A stretch of 64,000 nt of DNA from Phallusia mammillata (GCA_003260075.1 QLIY01000346.1:16528-80527); one strand, 5' to 3'. Shown: positions 50,817 to 63,456, counted from the stretch's first letter. The notes: generated by a model from the sequence alone, not told the origin. Translations and numbers: made by a program.

Positions 50817-51408
50817 TGTGGGACGGGGTGAATCGCCTGCTTGTCACGTGAATGTTTGAGCGAGAAAAGGTATGTGCTAAATCGACATTGCACATTTTTA
50901 TTGGTCCAACAAACTTTAAATTATTTAAAATACCACGGTTTACATTTGTTGCTGCTTAGACAACCTGTTATTCAATTGGCTGCATAATATTTATCTGCCA
51001 AGAAAGAGATAAGGAAAAGAAATACTATAAAGACTAAATTGTGACTGATCACATATTGCCCTTTTTTAAACACTGTTCTTGTAAATTTACTACTTTATCT
51101 TATGTAGGTTCTTTTAGTTCTAGTAGTACTATTTTGTGCTTTTTGAAATCCCGACAACAATTAAAGCATAACGCTTGTTATGTCTTTTATTTGAAGTAGT
51201 AAACACAGGAAATATCTTGCATTTTGGTCACTGCTGTTGAAAAGCACAACACGAATTAAAAACCGCATGAACATCACCATGCAGCTTTGTTAACAACTTA
51301 CTTTTAAACAAGAATTACCACAAATAGGTACAATAATTTAATCTACAATTCAAAATCGAAGGAATTCGGTATACACCAAGCGCGTGCGAAGCGAGCAACG
51401 CGAAATTT
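50817..51408. other. No recognisable gene
   Basis: AT-rich sequence with no conserved exon. ORFs here are short and without family resemblance. Confidence 0.3.
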
Positions 51409-51551
51409 CTTTCTCTGTTTAAACAACGCGTGGGGAAGTCCCATTTCGCGCTTCGCGTCTGGGTTGTTCCGTGAGCAACAGAATTGGTGGAGCTACTTAC
51501 ACTGTAACTCACGTCAGCCGCACATTTAGCCAATTTCACATTTAGCCAAAA

Positions 51552-51632
<81 letters not shown>

Positions 51633-51760
51633 TTCTTTCTCTGTTTAAACAACGCGTGGGGAAGTCCCATTTCGCGCTTCACGTCTGGGTTGCTCCGTGA
51701 GCAACAGAATTGGTGGAGCTATTTACACTGTAACTCACGTCAGCCGCACATTTAGCCATT
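51409..51760 (+). repeat. Direct duplication around a C78 run
   Basis: TCTTTCTCTGTTTAAACAAC through CGCACATTTAGCCA lies at ~51409-51538 and again from 51634, separated by the C run 51555-51632. The copies differ by a few substitutions. Confidence 0.75.
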
Positions 51761-51765
51761 TCCGA

Positions 51766-51977
51766 TTGGTGGCGCAAGAGCTGAATTATTTATTTAGCGG
51801 CTAAACAGGGGCAGAGCTGGGAATTAAGTTTTGAAAATTTAACATTAAGAAATAAATTTTTGGGTTAGTTTAATTGAATTTTTAATGATAATACCTAACC
51901 CCAACCCTAATAGCCCCAACGCAGGTATATTTTGAGATATACCGTTTTCAATAGGATTTGTGCTCTTTGCGCCACCT
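51766..51977. mobile_element. MITE of the GGTGGCGCAAAGAGC family
   Basis: Begins with GGTGGCGCAAGAGC and ends with GCTCTTTGCGCCACC, an inverted pair. The interior has CCTAACCCCAACCCTAATAG. A related end lies at 55653-55760 (GTGGCGCAAAGAGCACA), and a diverged one near 62632-62830. Confidence 0.6.
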
Positions 51978-52939
51978 ATCGAAAATTAGCTAAATGTGCG
52001 GCTGATGTGACTTATGGTGTCAATAGATTTTCCAACAGAACTCCCTTTCGCGCGAGAATTTTGTCCTGTATATGTAGGAATGACCATTCTTGGTTAATTA
52101 TAGCGGATATTTTGTTGCTATATAGAAGTTTAGGAGCTGCAACTTTATTCCACACTGTTATTTTGTAATAATAAAATATGTCAATCATAAAAGTGATGGA
52201 CAGTCATAAATCGGGCTTTCATATCAAAGAACACATATAACAATTTAATATTTTCAAATGGTGACAGAATAGGCGCATTGGGTTTAGAAAAATATGTCTG
52301 GAACCAAGTTTTCCAATCTACAAACCACCAGGTACCTTAAATTGGAAATGACATAGTATTTGGAAACTTAAACAGTCATTAACTTTGTTTTATTTTATCC
52401 CCCCAAAATGGTACATGTATAAGTTTTAGAGTGCAAACAATCAAGATAAGAAATGCACAAACACAGTTTCGAGAAAAAGGAAAATTTCAATGTAATTTAT
52501 CATGTGTTTAAAAGCTTCATATAAAACTCCTTTAGCTAAATATTTTGTTGGGCATTTATCTTTTTCTGACATACAGGACCTAACACCTAAGTTTTAACAG
52601 AAGTATGGACACAAACAATGTCAGATTTTCGGGAGCAGGCTACAGTACTTCAACAATAGAGTACGAAAAACATGCCGCAACCCCAGTGAAAAACTTGGAT
52701 TTGCAAATACATTGCTAAACAAGATTCAACTGCTTTTAAGTGCACATTTGTGTGCAATAAAATAAGCGTTCGAGAACTGTGTTATGACAGCTCGATTGTA
52801 GTTGTAGCCAGCAGGCGCATTTCTTAAATGCTGCGCAGTGTAAAGTAAGTTAGTTTTTGTATTACATACAAACAGCGGCTTTAGTTTTCCTCCGTTTTCA
52901 AAGATTGTATAGAGATAATTGGGGCAGGTACAACCGAAA
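51978..52939. other. Intergenic region upstream of the transporter genes
   Basis: AT-rich. The last ~80 bases resemble the 5' leader at 53372-53441 (CCTCCGTTTTCAAAGATTGT) and are probably 5' UTR of the transporter. Confidence 0.35.
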
Positions 52940-53145
52940 ATGCCCCATGACGAATCGGATTATAAGTTGTACAAACGAAGATGGGCGTTTCTCGTTGGTA
53001 TTTTCATCCTACAATTCTTCGCTGGAATATCCTTTGCCAGTTATGGACAAATCAGCAGTTTTTATGTTCAGTTCTTCAACGCCTCACACGCACAAGTTGA
53101 TTGGATCACCAACGCAAGAAACATCAGCGCTCTAATCATCACACT
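52940..53145 (+). pseudogene. Truncated 5' end of SLC49/FLVCR-like transporter (second allele copy)
   Basis: ATG 52940 opens a frame starting MPHDESDYKLYKRRWAF and running through the first membrane segment to LIITL, where it meets the C10 run at 53146-53155. It is almost identical to the start of the full copy at 53442. It has the sense codon TCG (Ser, 52955-52957) where the full copy has TAG. It is probably an allelic contig end rather than a separate gene. Confidence 0.7.
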
Positions 53146-53441
53146 CCCCCCCCCCTGGTAGTGCACCACTGGCGGATGAGCGGACGAAACGTGTCGAGCC
53201 GTTCGCGTTCGCGCTTGGTGTAAACCGAGATTAAGATTGGTCGACAACAAACGCTTGTCACGAATTTCATTTAGGAAAAGAAAGAAATGATATCTTTAGC
53301 GAAGGCTTGTAAGTTAGGAGGTGCTCAAATAAAATTTTTGTCCAGTTTTATATGTAACTTATGACCACAGTTATTAAAAAGTTTGATTTTCCTCCGTTTT
53401 CAAAGATTGTGTAGAGATAATTGGGGCAGGTACAACCGAAA

Positions 53442-54857
53442 ATGCCGCATGACGAATAGGATTATAAGTTGTACAAACGAAGATGGGCGTTTCTCGTTGG
53501 TATTTTCATCCTACAATTCTTCGCTGGAATATCCTTTGCCAGTTATGGACAAATCAGCAGTTTTTATGTTCAGTTCTTCAACGCCTCACACGCACAAGTT
53601 GATTGGATCACCAACGCAAGAAACATCAGCGCTCTAATCATCACACTTCCCCTTGCATGGCTGATTTTTAAAGGCAAAATTAACTTGAGAGGAATACTTT
53701 TAATTATTGCAGTAAGCTCGACAATTGGATTACTGTTAGTAACAATCTCTTTGACAAACCGTTCTTTATTAGTTTTAATTGTACTCGGGCAGATCTTATG
53801 CGGACTTTCGGAAACTGTTGGTGTCGTTGGCCCTTCGGCTTATGCTGCTGTCTGGTTCCCCGAAAACCAAGTAGGAACTGCAATAGCAAGTAACATTCTT
53901 GGACTGTTTCTTGGAGATGGTTTTGGGTACATTGTGCCTTCCTACCTTATCTCTCACATGTCCAATTCTACCATGTACAACATAAGCACTTTAACTTTAG
54001 ACGAACTTGCTAAGGGACAAAGATCATTGCTTGAAATGTACGGATCATTTCTCGGTATTTCAGCTACTGTAACGATTTTCTTTGCTATCTTTATTACTGA
54101 CAGACCGCCAACTCCGCCAACACGGGCACAAGAGTTAAAAAACTCAAGACCGGAAGTAGAAAGAACGACTTTGGATTTTTGGAATGAAGCAAGTTTGCTG
54201 TTTACTAATTTGTCGTATGTTTTGATTTGCATCGTAATGGGGATTGTTTTCCAAATGCCCTTGATCCAAAATATGATGATGCCCGAAATCGTTGCAGATT
54301 TTAACATGTCGCGACATATAAAATCGTCGACACTTAGCGGTTACGTGATGTGTGTTTTCGCTTTTTTTGCTATGATTGGTGTAGTAATCGGTGGCAAAGT
54401 TGTGGATCGCTGTAAAAAATACAAATATTTAGCTTTCGGTGGAATCACTGGAAACGTTTTGTCTACAGTTGGTATTACCTTCAGCATGATTTACAAACAC
54501 AAACTAGGAATGTTTGTCAGCAATGCGTTGTTTGGATTTTTTGATGGTATTTCTGATGTCGTTCTGCTCGAAATGGCCACACAGTTGACTTACCCGGTGG
54601 ACGAAACGCTGGTCAACACTTGGATGACTGGGGTACAAACATGTGTGGCTTTGCTTCTCGGAGTGCTTGGAAGATTGATGTTTAGAACATGGAAAAGTTT
54701 GGGAGTATTGTCCTTTCAAAGCGCCGCAATGTTTGTTGGCATTGTGTTGTGTTTTCCTGTGTCTTCAAGGAATCGTAGGTTGGAAGTCGAATCAAGGGTC
54801 GGAACCGAGGACAAACCTTGTACATCAAGAACACCACTGCTAGCAGCACAGCAGTGA
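53442..54857 (+). CDS. MFS transporter, SLC49/FLVCR-like, plus-strand copy with premature TAG
   Basis: The reading frame from ATG 53442 (MPHDE) has TAG at 53457-53459 and is then open to TGA 54855-54857. It would be 471 aa if the stop were sense. After the stop it reads DYKLYKRRWAFLVGIFIL, with about 12 hydrophobic segments. Family-like motifs include YGQISSFYVQFFNASHAQVD, AAVWFPENQVGTAIASNILG, ITDRPPTPPTRAQELK in the central loop, and GKVVDRCKKYKYLAFGG between later helices. FLVCR/SLC49 members export heme or carry choline across plasma or organelle membranes; substrate here is unknown. The coding region is a single exon. It is convergent with a close paralogue at 56572-57993. The TAG is absent from the partial copy at 52940, so it may be an allele or sequence error; no in-frame ATG lies near the start downstream. 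Confidence 0.8.
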
Positions 54858-55419
54858 CATGTTTATTTAACTTGTATTGCAATCATCTTTGACCAACACA
54901 AACCCTTTTTACTAGTGACTGGCTATTTTTTGTGTGTCGTTTCTTATAGATTTACACACCGCATGTGCTCTAAGCAGCAGGTCTTTGGGTATTTATGTCG
55001 CTGTTATACGCGCATTTAACGCCAATCTACTAAAGCTTGCCAAAAATGTACGCGTCAACCCATGTATTCGCCTTCTACACGCATGCAAACTAAATTTGTA
55101 AGAAACAACGTTCGCTACGTCACTTAAAATACATGTTTTTCCATATTCTCTTTTAAAGACGGAACTGAAAAGCAACTAATTGGGATCTGTTGACATAGGC
55201 TGAGGTTTCATAAATCTACAAAGTCCTTATTTGGCAGTGTTCTTCCAAAGAATCTGACCATATTAAACTGGGAGATGATTTACTTTTACTTTTAGTCTTT
55301 AAACGTATAAGTAATTGCTATTTCAGTAAACTGATTCTTCTTGTGAGCAGTTATCTTGTAATCGGATGACAAAAATACAATCCATAAGTTTAAGCAATCG
55401 GTTTGCCAAACTTCTCTGG

Positions 55420-55469
<50 letters not shown>

Positions 55470-56571
55470 TTTGTTTTGTATTGCTTACAACTTACAAGTA
55501 CTATTTTCCCTATAACACTATCCCAATCTTACTTATAAACTAAATAACTTCGCCCTCTATTGGTATTTTTTTTTGTTTTTCATAGTAAGTTTTTGTGGGA
55601 AAATTTACTAGTACCATACCAAACGGCAAACCCAAATTTAGTTACCTTTCGATATGTGGCGCAAAGAGCACATTTCTCATTTAAATTGGTATATCTCTAA
55701 AAATGCGCACGGTCTATAAGGGTAGGGGTAAGGTATTAGCATTTAAAATTCAATAAAACTGGCAAAAGAACTTAGTTTGTAAAGAAAAATTCTTGGGTCT
55801 GCCGTGACGTCTGGTGTCAATAGCACTATCGTTCTTGTGTTGGTAACTTAAACATGACTTGATCTAAAGCTACAATAATCTTTATTACTTGTACATGGGC
55901 GCGGCGAAGTATAATTGCTATTTTAGGGCGGTGTGCAACTCAGCGTTACTCAAATCAATTCGAACATAAATATTTGACCCATTTTCAGTTGTTGTTTTAA
56001 AACCAAGGGTGCAGTACGGGAAAGGTCCTTTCTGCACACTATCTTTTCTGTTTATAAGGGACACGGCACATGCAATTTCCTCGGTTGTAAAATTTCCAAT
56101 CTTCAAAGTTAATTAAATCATTAAAGATTGTCGCATACAACAGATTTTGTTTGCGATTGTGATCGAACAATCAAACTTTTAGTTGTTTCAGAAACAGTTC
56201 GTCTTAATTGTCCAATAAGGGGATGCAAACAGTTGTCCTGTCGTGTGTTTCACTTCACACAATGATAAGTTTTACTTCCAAGTTCCAACAAACAATGACA
56301 CGACGACATAAATATCAGGTTTCAACAAAAAAACCTTGTACAAAATAACAAAAGCTTAGACAGGCAAAACTAAGCACTTTTTAAACATATTCCAGATAGA
56401 TTTAGTATGTAAGGCCATGAGTATACAACCTACGGTCTGTAGGCAAAATGTGCGATCATGTGGTCAGCCAAAATATTTCAATGCAGCACTATCGAGCAAC
56501 ACCAATTATTCTGTTCAGATTTCTGAGCTGATTATTCGGCTTTTCACATTGGTTTAAATACCACATGCCAT
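54858..56571. other. Region between the convergent transporter genes
   Basis: Holds both 3' flanks, a C48 run (55421-55468) without an obvious duplicated flank, and a MITE end at 55653. A minus-strand ORF at 55918-56106 (62 aa, MKIGNFTTEEIACAVSLINR, then KGPFPYCTLGFKTTTENGSN) looks protein-like but matches no family that I recognise. Confidence 0.4.
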
Positions 56572-57993
56572 TTACTCTGGTGCTAGCAGTGGCGTGCTTG
56601 ATGTATACGGTTTGTCGTCGTTTTCGACCGTTGATTCGACTTCCAACCTACGATTCCTTGAAGACACAGGAAAACACAACACAATGCTAAAAAACAGTGC
56701 GGCGCTTTGAAAGGACAATACTCCCAAACTTTTCCATGCTATAAACACAAGCCTTCCGAACACTCCGAGAAGCAAAGCTACACATGTTTGTACCCCAGTC
56801 ATCCAAGTGTTGACCAGCGTTTCGTCCACCGGGTAAGTTAACTGTGTGGCCATTTCAAACAAAACAACATCAGAAAATCCATCAAAAAATCCAAACAACG
56901 CGTTGCTGACAAACATTCCTGGTTTGTGTTTGTACATCATACTGACGGCGATACCAACCGTAGACAAAAAGGTTCCAGTGATTCCACCGAAAGCTAAATA
57001 TTTGTATTTTTTACAGCGATCCACAACCTTGCCACCAACTCCTAACCCAATCATGGCAAATAAGGCGAAAACACACATTACGTAACCGCCCAGTGTTGAT
57101 GATTTTACTTGTCGTGGCATGTGAACATCTGAAATCATTTCCGATAGCAACATATTTTGGATCAAAGGCATTTGGAAAACAAATCCGATCACGATACAGA
57201 CTAAAACAAACGACAAATTGGTAAAAAGCAATCTTGTTTCATCCCAAAAATCCAAAACAGTTTTCTTAACTTTTCCATTTGTGCTTTTGAACTCTTGTGC
57301 ACGTGTTGGCGGAGTTGGCGGTCTGTCAGTAATAAAGATTGCAAATAAAATGGTTATAACCGCCGAAATGCCGAGTAGCGATCCGTTGACCGCGCAAAGG
57401 GAAGTTTGTCCGGCAGTGAGTTCGTCTAAGGTTAGATAGCTTGTGGTGTACTTGGTGCGATTCGACAAGTGAGTGATTATGTAGGTAGGTACAAGATAAC
57501 CGAATCCATTGCCAAGAAACATTCCAATAACGTTGCTTGCTATTGCAGTTCCTACTTGGTTTTCGGGGAACCATAGGACAGCATAAGCCGGAGGGCCAAC
57601 GACACCAACAGTTTCAGAAAGTCCGCATAAGATCTGCCCGACCACGATTAAAGCGAATAAAGAACGGTTTGTCAACGAAAGGGTTACGAATAGTAATCCA
57701 ATAGTCGAACTTACAGCAATAATCAAAAGAATTCCTCTCAAGTTAATTTTGCCTTTAAAGATCAGCCATGCAAGGGGAAGTGTGATGAGTAGAGCGCTGA
57801 TGTTTCTTGCGTTGGTGATCCAATCCACTTGTGCGTGTGAGGCGTTGAAAAACTGAGCATAAAAACTGTTGATTTGTCCATAACTGGCAAAGGATATTCC
57901 GGCGAAGATTTCTAGGAGGAAACAACCAACTAGGAACGCCCACCTTCGCTTGTACAGTTTAAAACCCGATTCAGTATTGTGTATTTCACTCAT
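56572..57993 (-). CDS. MFS transporter, SLC49/FLVCR-like, intact minus-strand copy
   Basis: Single-exon frame of 473 aa, ATG 57993-57991 to the stop at 56572. I start at MSEIHNTESGFKLYKRRWAF rather than at the upstream in-frame ATGs (58065, 58041), because this Met aligns with MPHDESDYKLYKRRW of the paralogue. About 12 hydrophobic helices are visible. Motifs: SYGQINSFYAQFFNASHAQV, VLWFPENQVGTAIASNVIG, ITDRPPTPPTRAQEFK in the central loop, and GKVVDRCKKYKYLAFGGITG. N-glycosylation-type NRT/NRS sites lie in extracellular-looking loops. Role by family: heme, choline or related transport by major facilitator exchange. It faces its paralogue tail to tail, suggesting inverted duplication. The reading frame is undamaged. 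Confidence 0.9.
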   Translation of the reverse strand: MSEIHNTESGFKLYKRRWAFLVGCFLLEIFAGISFASYGQINSFYAQFFNASHAQVDWITNARNISALLITLPLAWLIFKGKINLRGILLIIAVSSTIGLLFVTLSLTNRSLFALIVVGQILCGLSETVGVVGPPAYAVLWFPENQVGTAIASNVIGMFLGNGFGYLVPTYIITHLSNRTKYTTSYLTLDELTAGQTSLCAVNGSLLGISAVITILFAIFITDRPPTPPTRAQEFKSTNGKVKKTVLDFWDETRLLFTNLSFVLVCIVIGFVFQMPLIQNMLLSEMISDVHMPRQVKSSTLGGYVMCVFALFAMIGLGVGGKVVDRCKKYKYLAFGGITGTFLSTVGIAVSMMYKHKPGMFVSNALFGFFDGFSDVVLFEMATQLTYPVDETLVNTWMTGVQTCVALLLGVFGRLVFIAWKSLGVLSFQSAALFFSIVLCFPVSSRNRRLEVESTVENDDKPYTSSTPLLAPE

Positions 57994-58109
57994 TTTTTGA
58001 TTTACGAATTTAGAAGAATTAAATTCTGCAAGTAAATACATTCGGTCGAACACAATATTTTGCAAATTTTTATTCCTTTATTCCTTAAACGTTTCATCGC
58101 TTTCTCATT

Positions 58110-61100
58110 CGGTGTTGAATTCGTGACAGCGCTTGATTTCGGTATAAATGCAATAGTTTCCTGTTTACCATTCTTAAAAAAGGATTGCTACGCCGGCCTA
58201 AACTTTATATATTTTATAAAAAATAATCCAAAACATAAGACACTGACGGTCGTTTGAAAAACAAGGGCCAATATACGATATGGCCACAAATACCGAAAAT
58301 GTTGTCCACATCTGTAGTAAACGCTGAAATCAATTAAAATTGGATTTTGAAAACCCTTGCAGACAAACACCTAAACCAAGTGAAATCATGGGTCGTCGAC
58401 TGTTTACAGAAAAGGTATCCAACCTGCTTTGTTTATCTTTGCCGCAATACAGTTGTCCTTATCATTTCGAAATATTTTTGGGGTTTTAATCCGTAAAGTA
58501 ACCGCCTGCAGATGCATATACCAACAGGAAATAGTTTGCATGCTGGGATCTGCTTTGCACACTGTGTGGGTAAATTCAGTCAGCTTATCTGGTACGTAAT
58601 AGAAGCATGAAACAACTCGTTTATCTACTTACTGTAATTTTGGTTTACGATTTGTAACACTTTCGTTGACAAATTGTTCTGTATTAGCTTAAATTGTACT
58701 CGGACAGCTTCCCTTAACAGAAAAAAGAAACATAGTGTTGCAGCAATCAAAAACGACAATTTTAGTAATGGTTTAAGACCATCAACAGCATGGCTTAAAC
58801 TGACGATCAGTGTTTGCCCTTTTAACTGTAAAACAGTAAAACCAATCGACGATAAAATTCTTGGTAAAACAGAACGAGTCGGTTCATATAAGGGAATATA
58901 TATTTCGCCTATATGTGGCACTGGCATCATCAGTTCCTAGAAATCGAGATAAAAATCGATAGAAATAGGTGCCAAAACAAATACGCTAATTTTAAACTAA
59001 AATAGTAAAACAGTACAACAATAAAACAAGGGTTAGTGTTACAGACTTAATTAATTACTCTACTTGGCTGAATTGAGTTCTTTAATCGTGACCAATGAAA
59101 ACATACATCCGCTGGAGAAAATAAGCCATATGCTTTAAACGCAATGTTTTCTGCAGACTCAAAGCTGCAGTTGTTGCTAGAGTTTTGCAGTCACGACAAG
59201 TAAACTTAGCCTAATTTCATAGTGTCTATTGTTTGTAGTAAAATTGTATAACGATAACATATATGTGTAAAATGTTTACGCGGTCAGTTGTGGAACCTGT
59301 AGCCGATGGCTGATACAGCTCTGGCCACCCAACGGTTGGTATGTTTCTTATTTAAGGATNCTACTTACTGTAATTTTGGTTTACGATTTGTAACACTTTC
59401 GTTGACAAATTGTTCTGTATTAGCTTAAATTGTACTCGGACAGCTTCCCTTAACAGAAAAAAGAAACATAGTGTTGCAGCAATCAAAAACGACAATTTTA
59501 GTAATGGTTTAAGACCATCAACAGCATGGCTTAAACTGACGATCAGTGTTTGCCCTTTTAACTGTAACACAGTAAAACCAATCGACGATAAAATTCTTGG
59601 TAAAACAGAACGAGTCGGTTCATATAAGGGAATATATATTTCGCCTATATGTGGCACTGGCATCATCAGTTCCTAGAAATCGAGATAAAAATCGATAGAA
59701 ATAGGTGCCAAAACAAATACGCTAATTTTAAACTAAAATAGTAAAACAGTACAACAATAAAACAAGGGTTAGTGTTACAGACTTAATTAATTACTCTACT
59801 TGGCTGAATTGAGTTCTTTAATCGTGACCAATGAAAACATACATCCGCTGGAGAAAATAAGCCATATGCTTTAAACGCAATGTTTTCTGCAGACTCAAAG
59901 CTGCAGTTGTTGCTAGAGTTTTGCAGTCACGACAAGTAAACTTAGCCTAATTTCATAGTGTCTATTGTTTGTAGTAAAATTGTATAACGATAACATCTAT
60001 GTGTAAAATGTTTACGCGGTCAGTTGTGGAACCTGTAGCCGATGGCTGATACAGCTCTGGCCACCCAACGGTTGGTATGTTTCTTATTTAAGGATAGGCT
60101 GTAGGATGGGCGCGTTTTCAAAAAGGGTTATCCTTTTTTACTTTTTTTCCTGTACCCCACCTTACGTCTGTAATTGTTAAACGACCCGATCAAATGTACC
60201 AAAATCAAAACGATTTTATTTCACTTACAACATCAATGCGATAATTAAGAGCCTATATAATCTTTCACAATCTACACTTCGGCACCTAAAGTGTAAATAT
60301 GCTAATGGTTAATTAAACACGACACCAGTAAGCTGCAGCCAGTGCTCATTGCTATTATTAACCTTTTCCAAACCCATATTATTCTATATTTTTCTTTTTG
60401 GTTAAAATGTCTGTTATTGGGGTTTAAAATAATATTTTTGAATAAAGTGTTTACACAAAAGTATGTTTAGAAGAGAAAAACGATTAAGCATTCGATTGTT
60501 CACAACACATACAATTCAATAATGTGAGCAATCCGTANCGGTGTTGAATTCGTGACAGCGCTTGATTTCGGTATAAATGCAATAGTTTCCTGTTTACCAT
60601 TCTTAAAAAAGGATTGCTACGCCGGCCTAAACTTTATATATTTTATAAAAAATAATCCAAAACATAAGACACTGACGGTCGTTTGAAAAACAAGGGCCAA
60701 TATACGATATGGCCACAAATACCGAAAATGTTGTCCACATCTGTAGTAAACGCTGAAATCAATTAAAATTGGATTTTGAAAACCCTTGCAGACAAACACC
60801 TAAACCAAGTGAAATCATGGGTCGTCGACTGTTTACAGAAAAGGTATCCAACCTGCTTTGTTTATCTTTGCCGCAATACAGTTGTCCTTATCATTTCGAA
60901 ATATTTTTGGGGTTTTAATCCGTAAAGTAACCGCCTGCAGATGCATATACCAACAGGAAATAGTTTGCATGCTGGGATCTGCTTTGCACACTGTGTGGGT
61001 AAATTCAGTCAGCTTATCTGGTACGTAATAGAAGCATGAAACAACTCGTTTATCTACTTACTGTAATTTTGGTTTACGATTTGTAACACTTTCGTTGACA

Positions 61101-62230
61101 AATTGTTCTGTATTAGCTTAAATTGTACTCGGACAGCTTCCCTTAACAGAAAAAAGAAACATAGTGTTGCAGCAATCAAAAACGACAATTTTAGTAATGG
61201 TTTAAGACCATCAACAGCATGGCTTAAACTGACGATCAGTGTTTGCCCTTTTAACTGTAAAACAGTAAAACCAATCGACGATAAAATTCTTGGTAAAACA
61301 GAACGAGTCGGTTCATATAAGGGAATATATATTTCGCCTATATGTGGCACTGGCATCATCAGTTCCTAGAAATCGAGATAAAAATCGATAGAAATAGGTG
61401 CCAAAACAAATACGCTAATTTTAAACTAAAATAGTAAAACAGTACAACAATAAAACAAGGGTTAGTGTTACAGACTTAATTAATTACTCTACTTGGCTGA
61501 ATTGAGTTCTTTAATCGTGACCAATGAAAACATACATCCGCTGGAGAAAATAAGCCATATGCTTTAAACGCAATGTTTTCTGCAGACTCAAAGCTGCAGT
61601 TGTTGCTAGAGTTTTGCAGTCACGACAAGTAAACTTAGCCTAATTTCATAGTGTCTATTGTTTGTAGTAAAATTGTATAACGATAACATCTATGTGTAAA
61701 ATGTTTACGCGGTCAGTTGTGGAACCTGTAGCCGATGGCTGATACAGCTCTGGCCACCCAACGGTTGGTATGTTTCTTATTTAAGGATAGGCTGTAGGAT
61801 GGGCGCGTTTTCAAAAAGGGTTATCCTTTTTTACTTTTTTTCCTGTACCCCACCTTACGTCTGTAATTGTTAAACGACCCGATCAAATGTACCAAAATCA
61901 AAACGATTTTATTTCACTTACAACATCAATGCGATAATTAAGAGCCTATATAATCTTTCACAATCTACACTTCGGCACCTAAAGTGTAAATATGCTAATG
62001 GTTAATTAAACACGACACCAGTAAGCTGCAGCCAGTGCTCATTGCTATTATTAACCTTTTCCAAACCCATATTATTCTATATTTTTCTTTTTGGTTAAAA
62101 TGTCTGTTATTGGGGTTTAAAATAATATTTTTGAATAAAGTGTTTACACAAAAGTATGTTTAGAAGAGAAAAACGATTAAGCATTCGATTGTTCACAACA
62201 CATACAATTCAATAATGTGAGCAATCCGTA
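58110..62230. repeat. Overlapping triplication joined by single N characters
   Basis: Copy 1 (58110-59359), copy 2 (59361-60537, starting at the equivalent of 58625) and copy 3 (60539-62230, starting at the equivalent of 58110) are nearly identical, with constant offsets of 736 and 2429. The junctions at 59360 and 60538 are single N, and another N is at 62273. Together they spell one ~1.7-kb locus, so this is most likely three overlapping contigs not merged. Confidence 0.85.
58643..58705 (+). pseudogene. SLC49/FLVCR-like transporter relic
   Basis: Reads FVTLSLTNCSVLA, stop, then IVLGQL, matching FVTLSLTNRSLFALIVVGQI of the intact gene and the corresponding DNA at ~53745-53800. An in-frame TAA follows GCT. 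Copies at about 59379-59441 and 61072-61134 are the same locus repeated by the N-joined triplication. Confidence 0.7.
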
Positions 62231-62273
62231 TGCAAATTGATTCGAAACTGGTTATGACGTCATCATCTATATN

Positions 62274-62583
62274 TTTCTTAACCTTTTTAGCGCTCGTACC
62301 CTTTGAGATTCCACGAAAGTTTCATGTACCCCCTGTCTACAATGGCCGGCAGAAGTAAATAAAATTTTAATAATAGGAATTAAAATCAGTTTATTGTAAC
62401 TTGCGTGTTGAATGCACACAGTAAAACAGTAATGTAAGTAGTACAAACCAACCCGTTCTAGACATCTAACAAAGTAACTTGTTATGTATTCTTCACAAAT
62501 ATGCCTAAATAGCGTATAATTTCCCCCTGCTTCGGCGCTTTGTACCCCCAAGGGGTACACGTACCCCAGGTTAAGAACCCGTA
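62274..62583. mobile_element. Partial hAT-like element
   Basis: TTCTTAACCTTTTTAGCG after the N at 62273 and CCCCAGGTTAAGAACC near 62562-62577 form an inverted pair. Subterminal GTACCC/GGGGTAC motifs occur at both ends. The left end abuts the N, so no target duplication can be tested. Confidence 0.5.
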
Positions 62584-62631
62584 ACAACTAACGTAAGAAC
62601 AAATTTCATACAAAGTTTGTTAAATACCAAT

Positions 62632-62830
62632 AGGTGGCGGAAGGAGCGCAGTCATTTCCATCAGCAATTATACGAAAATGAGGTTATGTACTAAATTTAA
62701 GGTTACGTTTTTTTGTCAGTTTTAATGTCAGTTTTGTGATAAAACCTCATCCCAACCCTATTAACCCTATACGGTGTAGCTGCAGCGCGTTTAGTCATGC
62801 TTCACCATAGGCCATCCACTACTTTGCGCT
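62632..62830. mobile_element. Diverged MITE of the GGTGGCG family
   Basis: Begins ATAGGTGGCGGAAGGAGCGC. The interior ACCTCATCCCAACCCTATTAACCC resembles the 51766-51977 element. The right end is poorly defined. Confidence 0.4.
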
Positions 62831-63137
62831 CCATAAGTTTTAACGTTGCAAAGCCATTTCCGGCTTGTTGATTGTTCAGTGCCATCGGGTGTCTATCTGT
62901 CCCTTCACCCTGCGAAATAAACTCAACCCAACCGTCAGTAATTTCACAAAATTTTCCTTGAAAATATTCGCCATTTCACTAAGCGGGACCTATCCGTATT
63001 CTATAACTATGTGGGATGCGAGTTTTCACGTTATCTGATTTTCTAAATGTAATATAGCAGCTGTGGAAGTGTACTTGGTATGTAGGGTAATGTTTTATAC
63101 TTGTACATGTGCGAGGTCCACAAATTACATTTTTGAG

Positions 63138-63377
63138 TACAATCCTTCGTTACACAAAGCAATTCGGACATAAACATTTCACCAATTTTAGGCAGTTACC
63201 TCATCACCAAGGGTATACAGAGCGGTACTTTAAAGCAGGGGTGGGCAACCAGCGGCCCTTCATTAAAGGTTGTGCGGCCCGCAGATACGCTTGGATTTCA
63301 AAAGTACTGGCAAACGAGTCCATTTATTGCATATTTTTAAACTGATTAATGCGTCTGATGCTAGTTTTCTGCGATCT

Positions 63378-63456
<79 letters not shown>

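Noticed and set aside
58625-61369. Three identical ~101-aa minus-strand ORFs and three 88-aa plus-strand ORFs as a gene family
   Set aside because: They are the same locus repeated by the N-joined triplication. The plus strand there carries a transporter relic, so the minus frames are shadows.
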